Below are positions 10,190 through 19,310 of a stretch of DNA of 64,000 nt, one piece after another. Under the pieces are notes generated by a model. The model did no database searches, was not told where the DNA came from, and worked only from the letters and a program-made list of their open reading frames with translations. Source of the DNA: Nematopogon swammerdamellus (taxonomy: Eukaryota > Arthropoda > Insecta > Lepidoptera > Adelidae); NCBI GenBank assembly GCA_946902875.1, contig OX336338.1, forward strand, positions 13,569,971 to 13,633,970, read 5' to 3'. Each line of letters opens with the position of its first letter. Within the stretch, counting starts at the first letter, position 1. The translations under genes were made by a program, and so were the position numbers.

Positions 10190-10227
10190 TATTAAAAGCA
10201 GTCCCCGCGCGCCGCCGCCTTCAGTGG
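10190..10227 (+). promoter_or_regulatory. Candidate core promoter (TATA-like plus Inr)
   Basis: TATTAAAAG at 10190-10198 is a near-TATA box, and TCAGTG at 10221-10226 resembles the arthropod initiator. If the A at 10223 is +1, the TATA-like box lies at about -33, close to the usual spacing. The surrounding DNA is CpG-rich in an AT-rich region. Both motifs differ from consensus at one position. Confidence 0.45.
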
Positions 10228-10488
10228 TTGCAGCAACCCACACCGACACCCGTCTGATGCGCGTGCGCGAAATCAATCGCCTCCCAGCCGTCCGCCTCGC
10301 GCCTCGCGTTCACAGCGCTCGCTCTCGCTAACCGGCCACCGCACCGCGCACCGCGTGCGCGTAATACACACCGCGTCCGCAGCCACTCGTAGCTCTCGTG
10401 AAGTGTTTGTGTGCCCGCAACTACCCTCCTTCGAACAAGAACGCCGCGCCAGGAGCCCTTGGAGATCAGCATCACCGTTTCATTCAAG
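10223..10488 (+). other. Candidate 5' non-coding exon 1
   Basis: The GC-rich segment runs from the putative start site to a strong splice donor, CAAG/GTAAGC, at 10488/10489. It contains one ATG, which opens a 24-codon upstream frame (10257-10331) ending in TAA. The frame that joins the main start codon in exon 2 is open through the whole exon but has no ATG, which fits a 5' UTR. Transcription is not proven. Confidence 0.45.
10257..10331 (+). CDS. Upstream ORF in candidate exon 1
   Basis: It begins ATGCGCGTGCGCGAA and ends TAA at 10329-10331. It would encode 24 arginine-rich residues, as expected by chance in CG-rich DNA. If transcribed it could dampen translation of the downstream frame. Confidence 0.25.
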   Translation: MRVREINRLPAVRLAPRVHSARSR

Positions 10489-10579
10489 GTAAGCAAGCCA
10501 TCCTCCCCCTCCATTCATGGGTAGTTTCATGTGTCAGCAACCGACTTCCTGACTGAAATGCGCACAAATTTCCCTTCAG
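10489..10579 (+). other. Candidate 91-bp intron
   Basis: Donor GTAAGC at 10489; branch-point-like CTGAC at 10549-10553, about 27 nt before the acceptor; pyrimidine stretch TTTCCCTTCAG ending at 10579. The size and signal spacing suit a short insect intron. The splice signals are the strongest part of this gene model. Confidence 0.5.
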
Positions 10580-10616
10580 GGCATACCAGTTTGTAGGTCG
10601 GACGCTTCACCACGCG

Positions 10617-10763
10617 ATGCGAAGACTGTTGTTTCTGCTGCTGCTCGCGATCCCGTTCAAGACCAAAATCGCGGTGTCGCTCCGATTGGACAACTTTCCA
10701 AAAGCGATTGACAGATATATGCTGATCGGCGCGGCCGCGGTGTCACGGATGCCGCAATGGTAA
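10617..10763 (+). CDS. Candidate small secreted protein or first coding exon
   Basis: ATG at 10617 (purine at -3) opens a 48-codon frame to TAA at 10761. The first residues, MRRLLFLLLLAIPF, look like a signal peptide: two arginines, then a leucine-rich core. The rest is short and has no cysteine. Two readings are possible. The frame may be a complete small peptide, since AATAAA follows at 10812. Or the exon may splice at GTAACT (10759), making this the first coding exon of a larger secreted or membrane protein whose other exons lie beyond recognition. The fit of promoter, exon, intron and start codon in one 600-bp block is what supports it. No family is recognised, and chance open frames are common in GC-rich DNA. 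Confidence 0.4.
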   Translation: MRRLLFLLLLAIPFKTKIAVSLRLDNFPKAIDRYMLIGAAAVSRMPQW

Positions 10764-10811
10764 CTGTTCGCGGAACAGGTTCGGATAACCCCAGGTGTAG
10801 AGATATTTTAG

Positions 10812-10817
10812 AATAAA
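10812..10817 (+). terminator. Possible polyadenylation signal
   Basis: AATAAA lies 49 nt after the TAA of the 48-codon frame. It would give a second exon of about 250 nt. The hexamer is common by chance in AT-rich DNA. Confidence 0.25.
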
Positions 10818-10835
10818 GCGTTAACGGAAGAAACG

Positions 10836-11230
10836 ACTATTGCGGGTACTTGTGAAAATTATACAAATATAGCTGAACTAAGGGCCATCAATGTTTAGAC
10901 ATGTTAAAATGAATAAAATATCTCTCCTTAATTATCATTGTGTAACGCCTTCATTTTAACTTTCACAAGAAAAAAAAATAGATAATTTAGTTTACTACCT
11001 ACCTACCTAAATGCATAGTAATAATAATAATAATTCACTCTTTCTCTGTTGAATTGCTTTAGAAAAATAACAAAATGCGAATTCTCCGTGACGAGACTCT
11101 TTGAAATGGCATTTTGCCAGAATTGTTTAACAGTCTTCAAATAATATTTTTGTTCAACTTAAAAAAAATTATTTTTTTATTCCACCTAAAATTTCACTTA
11201 TATTATTAGGTGATAGGGTAGTAGTAGTAG
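10836..11230. other. AT-rich DNA, no gene recognised
   Basis: Contains short TAA and GTA triplet runs (near 11020 and 11220) and nothing else of note. Confidence 0.4.
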
Positions 11231-11239
11231 TAGACACAA

Positions 11240-11445
11240 TCCTTTCGAATTGTACCACCGCACTGAATGAAGTTCAGTCGAAGCGGCTATGAATACCTAA
11301 ATAGTTCGTGTTTTTAGTTCCGTTCAGTGTAGCCGGGCATGTTTAGGCAGGACCACCTCCATGGCACCTAGCTCACCAAGTTGTGATGAGCTGATCACTG
11401 GAGCAGTAGGCGATGTAGCCAACCGTATCAACTTCCACCAAAACT
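11240..11445 (+). mobile_element. SINE body fragment (worn)
   Basis: Shared words with the SINEs at 18051 and 21402: TACCACCGCACTGAATGAA, CGAAGCGGCTATG, AGTTCGTGTTTT, TTCAGTGTAGCCGG, and GATGTAGCCAACCGTATCA. The head is missing. Confidence 0.7.
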
Positions 11446-11490
11446 ACCTAAAATATTTAAGCACTTCGTAGTAGCTTCAAAGCAAATTTA

Positions 11491-11800
11491 TTGGCGACTA
11501 ATGTCGAACTAATAATGCGCGAAGCTTCCATCAATCAATCATCTTTACTCGGTGACATAATGCTACATGGAGCATGGGAACCAGCAAGGAAGGCGTTCTT
11601 CGACGTCCGCATCGTAAACGCTGACGCCGCTCCGTACGGCAAAACTACCTGGTTCGATATCACACGGACCGCTCTAGTAAAAAACACCGCAATAAAGCCG
11701 CTGAGGATCTAAGAACCACATTCACGCCTCTAATTACATCATGCGACGGAGCAAGTGAAATAGAATACAACTAACATGCCATTCCAAAGGTTGTGGGATG
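11491..11800 (+). pseudogene. Transposon protein tail fragment with frameshift
   Basis: The plus frame reads [20 protein letters not shown] then [20 protein letters not shown]. After about 11685 the similarity moves to another frame, [20 protein letters not shown], then a stop. The [13 protein letters not shown] pattern and the FTPLI..G block are known to me from C-terminal regions of transposon-encoded proteins that accompany reverse transcriptases. The clade is unclear. The frameshift and stop mark it as dead. Confidence 0.5.
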
Positions 11801-12175
11801 GATCGGCCTGGAAGACGGCACGGCCCGCGCGCCGGCATCATCAAAATCGACGCAGATCCAACATAAAAAATAGCAACTCTGTAAAAATGTACATAATGTT
11901 ATCACTAATCAACTCAATTACACGATTTTACACGCTAGTTACACGATTTTCTAGAAAACTATTATTGGCGATGCACATTATATGGATTGATTTCTTGAAT
12001 GACCTTCCTTCCATATAATCTAAGTGGACTGCGAATCGAACTGCAGACTCTAACTGGCTCTTACAGTCTCCTATCTACACTCGTTCGTCTTCGATTTCGC
12101 TACTTGTTAGATTTTAAAATTACTATTACCTACTACCTTAATTTGATTAATTTATCTACCTTATTTTTATAATCA
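11801..12175. other. No gene recognised
   Basis: AT-rich except for a small GC-rich patch at 11805-11850. Only chance frames. Confidence 0.4.
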
Positions 12176-12600
12176 AACATACATACGTAGCGTCACTCCT
12201 GTTCCCAGTGTGGTTGGCAGAGACAAGAGATCTCCACGTTTTTTTTTATGGAAAGCGCTACATGTGGCATCGTTTCACTTACGAGTAGGTGACTAACTAT
12301 GCCCATGAACATTCTGTGATGCACGGGGATTGCGAATGCCATGCCGGCGTGACAGGAGCCTTTTCACGCCCCTTTTGAAAACCCCCAGGCTGTACTGGGG
12401 GGAAATATATGAGCAGGGAGTGCGTTCCACATTGCCCCGGTTCTTTGAATATAAGACGTATATAGAACCGGTTGGTGCGCATCATCGATAGGTCGATTGT
12501 ATAGGGGTGCATCCTTGCTACGTGCCACGATCCTGCCTCCTCTTCCACTCTCATAATGTTCTTCGGTTACGGGTACTACGCACTTGACCCTTTTTATAAC
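12176..12600 (-). mobile_element. RTE-like LINE 3' fragment split by another insertion
   Basis: The outer parts (12176-12239 and about 12519-12600) match the fragment at 7449-7640: CATACATACGTAGCGTCAC, GATCTCCACGT, then CGTGCCACGATCCTG, CTTCCACTC and ACGGGTACTACGCAC. They are separated by the unrelated LINE fragment at 12240-12518. Confidence 0.7.
12240..12518 (-). mobile_element. LINE 3' fragment nested in RTE fragment
   Basis: A poly(T) start at 12240 marks the A-tail of a minus-strand insertion. It encodes DAPLYNRPIDDAHQPVLYTS, TGAMWNALPAHIFPP, the same family as at 8040. The word ACGT occurs at both junctions (12236-12239 and near 12520), consistent with a short target duplication. Confidence 0.65.
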
Positions 12601-12835
12601 CAAACGTACTCCATATTGTCTTTGTATGTCTAACACGCCGACTGACAGTCGATATAACGGCAGTGGGATGGGCACGTAAGCTGACGAGACGACGACCGTT
12701 GGATGGAGTAAACGGATCCTACGCTGGCGGCCGTGGGCTTTGCAAAGGAGTGTGGGAAGACCATCCGCCAGGTGGGGCGACGAGCCTTCAATGGCGCGAA
12801 ACCACTGACGGCCCGGAGGGCTTGAGAAAAATTAG
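12601..12835 (+). pseudogene. Very decayed RTE-like tail
   Basis: Near 12655 the plus frame reads RQWDGHVS, stop, RDDDRWME, stop, resembling the (W)AGHVARR..DRW block of RTE-type tails. Stops and frame changes make the call tentative. Confidence 0.3.
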
Positions 12836-12976
12836 AGCATAATTATTATTTGTTAGGAAATCCGCCATAATAATTAATAACACATACCTACATATTCTGT
12901 GAACATTTAAACCGGCTAGCTATTACCGTTTAAAAGATATAGCCTTTTAAAGGTAGGACCACAAGTAAGACCGGTG

Positions 12977-13490
12977 ATGGAAAATTGGAGTCATCTTTGG
13001 AAGGTTCCCCTGAGTACCTTCTTTCAGCCTCTGATTCTATTCAGCGACGAGCCATCGCCTCATTGGTGACTCTGTACTCACAATCAACCTCTAAAGCACA
13101 GACGTATCGTTGTATCATTGAGCCTGTTTTATCGGTACTACTATGGCCGCTGTTCTAACGAACTTGCTTCCCTTATCCCTGCTCCTTCTGTTCGCCTTTG
13201 CCAGACTCGCCATACTCTCGCAGAACACCCTTTTGTAGTAGACAGAATAGTTCTTCGAACTGCACGGCGATTGTCTAAATCGTTCTTGTGTCGCACTGCA
13301 AACGTGTGGAACGGGTTCCCGGGGAATATCTTTCCCCAATCCTACAATCCACGGATATTCTAATCGCGGGTTAATAGCCTTTCCCCAGCGACATTAGTCC
13401 ACCTCCAAGCCGGACTGGTACCTCTTCGGCGGTGAAATTGGCTGCGCCTAAGGCTTCGACCTCGGGCACAGTCACCCAGTTCGGAAGCAA
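12977..13490 (+). pseudogene. LINE C-terminal fragment
   Basis: Plus-strand translation gives SHLWKVPLS, then LFYRYYYGRCSNELASLIP, RQTRHTLAEHPFVVDRIVLR, KSFLCRTANVWNGFP and NIFPQSYN. This is the conserved C-terminal block of Jockey/CR1-type LINE proteins. Stop codons occur upstream and at IF. A second copy of the same family lies at 25939-26338. Confidence 0.75.
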
Positions 13491-13565
13491 AAATAAAGGA
13501 CAGGCGGACAGACGGACAGACTGACGGACGGCGTAGGGTTAACAATAGGGTCCCGTGTGGATACC
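13491..13565 (+). repeat. (GACG/GACA) microsatellite fragment of GTCY-type element
   Basis: GGACAGGCGGACAGACGGAC is followed by AGGGTCCCGTGTGGATACCC, a worn version of the element end AGGGTTCCGTACC.. Confidence 0.5.
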
Positions 13566-14100
13566 CTAAAAAACAGTCAGATATATTTTTTTGATCAAAT
13601 ATTTTTGTCTTCGATGTACGACGGATTTTCTCGGAGTTTTTCTTCTTGTAGGTACGCCGCTATGTCATTTATAGGTATCACTAAGTATATTACCAAAGTT
13701 ACTAAACTTGTAAAGGATCTAAATTCAAACAGACTTCGTCTTCGAGAGAAGTTCGTTTTGCTATGAATAATTTGGAGAACAGCGTTGTTTTTGTGAATAT
13801 TTGGGAAAGTGTAAACATATATACGTAGCGAGTCGAGTAGATCATTAAGCTAACTCCTCCTGACTTTAATTGATGTATGATTCAAATGGATTTATCATTC
13901 AGGACTTAACTGAGAACAGTCCACAAACATTAATATAAATCACGGAAACTGGTGAAACTAACTTAAACTAAATACCTGTATCGTAATATTTTAAGGCTTG
14001 CGTAAATGTTTTATATAAAAGTGAGTTTTGGACATTTTGAACAGACGCGTAGACGGTAACCATAACATAACAAGTATGTTACATAATAAATAACATAAGT
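13566..14100. other. No gene recognised
   Basis: AT-rich with only chance frames. Confidence 0.4.
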
Positions 14101-14212
14101 AGACCGAAGGGAAGCACTGACATGGCACCAAGCTCACCCGGTGTTATGGGCTGACATCACGGATGTTGTCGGTGATGTAGCCAACCGTGTCAGTTTCAAT
14201 AAAAAAAAAAAA
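14101..14212 (+). mobile_element. SINE 3' fragment
   Basis: Starts GACCGAAGGGAAGCACTGAC, continues GTTATGGGCTGACATCACGG and GATGTAGCCAACCGTGTCAG, and ends in poly(A). Same 3' part as the SINEs at 14262, 18051 and 21402. Confidence 0.8.
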
Positions 14213-14261
14213 CAAATGGTACCAGTAGTTCTCTTGCTTTTTAAGTACCTATACCTAGTAG

Positions 14262-14582
14262 ATTTGTACCGTGTGGGGCCGGTACTTTAAAAGAATAGCC
14301 CCACTGCATCTCTCCCCGTGTATGTCGTAAAAGGCGACTAAGGGATATGACTCCCTTCTTATAATACTAGGTGGTAGGGTTTAACCCGCCCGGGTTGGTA
14401 TCACCGCACTGAAAGGTCGGTCGAAACGGCTATGTAAATAGTTTGTGTTTTCCGTCCAGTTCAGTGTAGCCGGCACGACCGAAGGGAAGCACTGACGTGA
14501 CACCAAGTTTACCCGGCGTTATGGGCTGACATCACGGATGTGTAGGTGATGTAGCCAACCGTGTCAGTTTCCATAAAAAAAA
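14262..14582 (+). mobile_element. SINE-like element with a non-tRNA head
   Basis: The head is CGTGTGGGGCCGGTACTTT, AGAATAGCCCCACTGC and GGCGACTAAGGGATA. It joins directly to the SINE body (ACTAGGTGGTAGGGTTTAAC, ACCGCACTGAAAGG, TCCGTCCAGTTCAGTGTAGC) and poly(A). The body equals that of the tRNA/5S-headed SINE, but neither box A nor box B is present. Confidence 0.7.
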
Positions 14583-15287
14583 GATAGATAGAAACAATTA
14601 TAATAGGAATGTGATATGTGTGTGTGTGTGTGTACTCGAAGCAAATTAGACCTCAATACCTCAATTCCTATTTCGTACGTACTTATGACAAGTAGATGAA
14701 CTAGTTTTGAGGCCCTCCTCTAACTGATTTGTGAATAAGTATGTTGAGATTGACAAATACAGGATATTTTTAGACTGATTTTCTAATGCTTTACATACCA
14801 CTTTTTTTCGTCTACGCATACCACAGAGGAAGAAAACGTGTCACAAACCTGGGGGGAGGGTGTGGCCGCCGATCTGTGTTTACCTACTAATTTATAATAA
14901 GTATTATGTATATACTGTCTATATACAATACACATTTTGTAAAACCCGACTACGAAAAAAAAAAAGGAAATAACAAGTGATATGATAATACAATTTTTAT
15001 TTGAATTTTATTTTCTTTATTTTTAGTAGGTAGTTCTAAATCATTAGGTGTTGTACGTTTTTGAAACCGCCTTTTCAAGCTCTTGACAACATCTCACTCG
15101 ATGGGTTTTGAAGAAAAGAAAAATTTGCAATGCTTGGCGAAATCTAACCTGGTCGCGGAGTGTCGACGCGACGAGTCCAACAATGCCTCATAGCTCTGTG
15201 AGGGAACAAAAGGGCACACGTAGGTACATAGATACGGATGTATATATACGTAGTAGGTTATTTTTTGAAGAATGATTATGAAAAGTG
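14583..15287. other. No gene; (TG)n and small repeat words
   Basis: A TGTGTGTG run at about 14614-14631 and the word AAACCCGACTACG at 14942 (also at 16052 and, reversed, near 19625). Nothing coding. Confidence 0.45.
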
Positions 15288-15288
15288 T

Positions 15289-15636
15289 CAGCCTCGGTAG
15301 CTCGGTGGTGTGATGGATCGACACCCGATCGTGAAGTTGTAAGCACAACGTGGGCGGTCAACACTTGATGGTTGACCGTTCGACCGTTGAGACTGACCGT
15401 GGTTCGGATTCCACGTAAAACTAACTTTATGTCTCGTCCAGATTGGCACCAAGGCACTGAATGGAAGGTCGGTCGAAGCGGCTAGGTGCTTAAATAGTTC
15501 GTGTTTTCCGTCCAGTCCCGTGGGCCGGTACAACCAAAAGGGATGCACTGACATGGCACCTAATTCACCAAGGTGTTGTGGGCTGACATCTTGGTTGTTG
15601 TGGGTGGTGCAGACAACCACGTAAGGTTCAAGAGTG
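15289..15636 (+). mobile_element. Composite-head SINE (worn copy)
   Basis: Starts TCAGCCTCGGTAGCTCGGTG, with box B as GGTTCGGATTCC. The 5S-like stretch is worn (GTAAGCACAACGTGGGCGGTC). Body and 3' part (GGCACCTAATTCACCAAGG, TTGTGGGCTGACATC) follow. Diverged from the copies at 18051 and 21402. Confidence 0.75.
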
Positions 15637-15714
15637 TTCAGAATGAAACTTCAACAAGTTAACAAAGGAGTTTTCTCCCATTCACGTCTAAGTGAGAATA
15701 TTAGCGATTTTTAG

Positions 15715-16066
15715 CTTTTTCCCCGACTATGGCGAAGCCAAAAGGAGAGTGTTGTGTTTAACCTGAGTGTTTGTACGTATGTATGAGTGTTAGGGCTACT
15801 CTAGCGCCTAATAGACTCGTCCGATTTTGATAATTCTGTAGTGTCATACGGTTTGTCTCAATTACGCTGTAACACTGGGTACCATTTTTTTTAAATTCAA
15901 AATGGTGGCCGCTACGCCCCATATTTTCCAACTGTAAAATTGTATTTCCAAAACCCATAAAGTGGGGTATCATGGTCTAACTTGAAAAGGAGATTTCAAA
16001 AATATATCAGAACTAAAATAGGTTTAGAACTAAAATAAAATACAAAATGTGTAAAACCCGACTATA
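15715..16066 (+). repeat. Dispersed repeat bounded by CCCGACTA
   Basis: CCCCGACTATGGCGAAGCC opens the unit and AAACCCGACTATAAAAAG closes it. The interior contains CTAATAGACTCGTCCGATTT and CAAAATGGTGGCCGCTACG. The family is unassigned. A reversed end fragment lies at 19612-19640. Confidence 0.45.
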
Positions 16067-16757
16067 AAAAGCGAAAGAAATAACAGGGAATGTTGATCGA
16101 TAATGCTGTCGGGCGTGTAGAAACATTCGAAAGACAGGTAACCCCACTACAGCGACTCAAGTTTCCTTCTTATTTCCTTCGGATTCCGTAGTCCGGTTTA
16201 AGAAAAAACATAATTTTTTTAACTTTTAGACTTATCTATCATTTATCATATCATGCACTCTTGCGTATACTACACACCGTACATTTCAAACTACATAATT
16301 AGTTTGTGGCGAGGACGTCAGATGTCAGGTCGTCGTCGTCGCCGACAGACAACGTTAGCCTACCCGTTAGGGCATACAAAAGGACATGATTCTATCTCAA
16401 GTTTCACAGTGTCGCAAATTGTTTTCCAAAGGACATGGGAATGTCCGCTGGTTCTCGATATATTCGTTCATTGTAATTTTCCTTTTCTGTACCTGTTAAG
16501 TTTAACTTTTCCAAGTACGACTAGAGTCGGAACATTGTTTTGTTTGCCAACAATGCTCAAGACATTATGCGTCGTGATGAAGTGCTCAATGCAAATGCGT
16601 TCTTGGAAATTGAATGAAACGTTCGTTGCACTTGTACATATAATATCTAGCAATATTTTGCGTGATCCTCATATCTACAAACCTAGGTACTTCAACAGTG
16701 CAGACTGCAGACACAACCGATCTCCATGTGCGATAGTTCTTGCATGTATCTGAGGAT
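16067..16757. other. No gene accepted
   Basis: A 166-codon frame is open on the plus strand at 16253-16753, but its protein has no recognisable family, no codon bias and no splice context. It is judged to be chance. Confidence 0.4.
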
Positions 16758-17487
16758 GTCCCAGAAACCGACGATGTCCCAGAAACCGACGATAATCCGT
16801 CGACAGCTGGTAGGGCTGCTAATTACCTCTCTCTCAGAATATCTAAATTAGTAAAAATGGCTTAGTTTTTGTGATTTTGTCATTTTTGTAAAAATCTAAC
16901 ATTTTCTCCCTCAGCTCATTTTTTTAAATGCCGCAAGTACAAATGTAAGAGTTTTTAAAATTAAATTTTTGCCAAATATACCTGAAAAGTAAGGCTTTCA
17001 CCCGGTATAATTTATTTTTTATGTTTAATCCTGCTTAGCTGAAAAACGACTTAAGAGCCACTTGTTAAATTTTTTTCAGCCTCATCCCTTGAATTTAGCC
17101 CTTCGCGGTGAAAAAAAAAGTAACTACACTAAAGTGGCATTATGCAACAAAAATACGCCCATTTAATGTCGTTTTAAAAATAATACCTACATTCAACTTG
17201 CCCAATAATCCCATAAAATTACCAATTTGCCCAATAATTTATGAAAAAGGAATGCAAAAGGACCTCAGAATGTGAAAACTGTTCTATCAAACTAGATTTT
17301 AAAAATCTTAAATTTGTACTTGTGGCATTTAAAAAAATTAGCTGAGGGAGAAAATTTTAGATTTTTACAAAAATTACCTAATATCAAAAACTAAGCCATT
17401 TTTACTAAACCTAAAATTTAGATATCCTGCGAGGTAATTAACAGCCCTATCAGCTGTCGAAGGATTATCGTCGGTTTCTGGGACACC
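16758..17487. mobile_element. Fold-back DNA element with long terminal inverted repeats
   Basis: The left end GTCCCAGAAACCGACGATAA and the right end, read on the other strand, GTCCCAGAAACCGACGATAA are identical. Similarity continues inward for about 190 bp on each side (CGACAGCTG.TAGGGCTG.TAA, AAAAATGGCTTAGTTTTTG, TTTTCTCCCTCAGCT, ATGCC.CAAGTACAAAT). The centre codes for nothing, so movement would need a transposase in trans. At the left end the 18 bp GATGTCCCAGAAACCGAC are present twice. No clear target-site duplication was found, so the superfamily is not assigned. Confidence 0.8.
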
Positions 17488-17960
17488 TATACTATACATA
17501 TTATACAGTATGATATATACGTATACTCTGACGCCTCTTCAACACTACGCATTGTTATAATTTTATCCACTTTGCCCGCGGCATCGCGCGCATGAAATTC
17601 GAAAAGGACATTATAAGTTTATAAGTCACATTTGTATATATTGAATACTCTCACAAATTAGATCCACTGCTCAGTACCGCAAGTAGATAACGTGATAATA
17701 AAACGATGTGATGCGAAGTGATGATAAAACGATCTCAAAGAGTTCCTGAATCTAATGGAATAGTCGCCTTGTAATCTATTATTTGTAGTGTTTTAGTAAA
17801 TCGCGAACATAAATTTGCGGATGTACACAGAGACAGGTAGGTAGTCACAGATATTTTAAATTTTCTTTGTTCCTAACATAAATTTTCTTTTTCTGATTAC
17901 ACAGGATAGTAAGTTTGGTTGGCAACCTAATAAAAAAAACATTTTGGATATCGACTAAAC
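17488..17960. other. AT-rich DNA, no gene recognised
   Basis: Nothing beyond short chance frames. Confidence 0.4.
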
Positions 17961-18042
17961 TGTGTGGGGTCGGTACTTAAAAAGAATAGCCCCACTGCAT
18001 CTCTCCCCGTCGCATGTCGTAAAAGTCGACTAAGGGATAAGA
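17961..18042 (+). repeat. Detached repeat head (GTGTGGGG..CTAAGGGATAAG)
   Basis: Same head as at 14262 and in 6838-7172. It stops where the composite SINE begins at 18050, suggesting the SINE inserted just after it, or replaced the body of an older copy. Confidence 0.6.
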
Positions 18043-18049
18043 AAATTCG

Positions 18050-18416
18050 TCAGCCTCGGTAGCTCAGTGGCGCGGTTGGTTAGTCAACTGTTATTAAGCA
18101 ACGCTGAGCGCGGTCAGTGATTGGATGGGTGACCGCTCGACCGTTGGAGGCTGACCGTGGTTCGGATTCCACGTTAAACTGTAGGTCCCTTCCCTTCTTA
18201 CCTTACTAGGTGGTAGGGTTTATCCCGGCCGGGTTGGTACCACCGCACTGAACGAAACGTCGGTCGAAACGGCTATGTAAATAGTTCGTGTTTTCCGTCC
18301 AGTTTAGTGTAGCCGACATGAAATGAAGGGAAGCACTGACATGGCACCTAGTTCACCCTGTGTTATGGGCTGACATCACGAATGTTGACGGTGATGTAGC
18401 CAACCGTGTCAGGTTC

Positions 18417-18449
<33 letters not shown>
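18050..18449 (+). mobile_element. Composite tRNA/5S-headed SINE, full length
   Basis: Begins TCAGCCTCGGTAGCTCAGTG (tRNA-like box A). The next stretch, TTAAGCAACGCTGAGCGCGG and TCAGTGATTGGATGGGTGAC, closely resembles the internal control region of 5S rRNA genes. Box B follows as GGTTCGGATTCC. Then come the body (GGTCCCTTCCCTTC, ACTAGGTGGTAGGG), the 3' part (GAAGCACTGACATGGCACC, GTTATGGGCTGACATCACG) and about 29 A residues. The long A-tail suggests a younger copy. Confidence 0.85.
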
Positions 18450-18451
<2 letters not shown>

Positions 18452-19150
18452 TCAAACTTTAGTACTTTGCAACAAAAAGCAAAAATTGTCTTCCTTTTTT
18501 TTTTTGTCGCGCTCCTGTTTGAATTTTATATTATGCATGATATGACTTTTCCTCTACCTTTCAAATTCAACGATTCATCAGATACCTGTAGTAGGTAATT
18601 GTCTAGTAATTGTAATGACATTCGGTATGGGTTTCTATTTTTAGTTGCGAGGACACATTTAAATTGGACACTATTGTCTTAACCTAGATAGTATGATTGA
18701 GCAGAGATGTGTAAAAAGACTTAGCGTTTCGACACACAGCCAGCTACCGGATGAGATACCGACAATTTTATCAGACTTCAACAACACATTCGTGTCCTCG
18801 AATAAAGCACATTATATTTTTCAGAGCAGTGATAAACGGTAGGTACCGTGTCAAGTGTGGGTTCCGTCCGGTGCTTAAAAATAATTATCCCGCCTACTGC
18901 ATATCTCACCTCGTGTCGTAAAAGAGGAACCAAGATTGGACAAGATGCCGTTTCAAAGGCGATGCGCTAACCACCATGATATAGAGCGATGGTATGTAAA
19001 TAAACAAGGTGAACTCCTGTACCACTGTTGGCAGTGGGTCAAAAGCGCGAGCGTCCTCCAAAAATGCTAATTGTATATGGAAACCCCAGACACGTTTATT
19101 TGCACTGAGAATACACAATATGTATGTTTCTTAACGCTTTCACCCGCTTG
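18450..19150. other. No gene; worn repeat head at 18857-18932
   Basis: The words AAGTGTGGGTTCCG, GGTGCTTAAAAATAAT and GTGTCGTAAAAGAGG are a degenerate copy of the head at 14262. The rest is unassigned. Confidence 0.45.
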
Positions 19151-19154
19151 GTTG

Positions 19155-19310
19155 GTCATCTAACCGGCTCGGTGCGGCGCCCGACCCGAGTTGAGACGAC
19201 AACGACGACGACGCGACGTCGTCCGTTCGCTCCATAGCAGCCGCGCACGCCCCCCGCACCGCGCCACGCCGCGCGCCGCCGCTCCGCCACCGCCTCCGCG
19301 CCAGCGGTAT
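19155..19310. other. GC-rich kernel
   Basis: A CGACGACG run and CGCGCCGCCG-type sequence form a 150-bp GC-rich island. Frames on both strands are open, but low complexity explains them. No promoter or splice motif is convincing. Confidence 0.5.

Noticed and set aside
16253..16753. 166-codon plus-strand frame
   Set aside because: No family, no codon bias, ends just before a MITE, and the opposite strand is also partly open. Likely chance.
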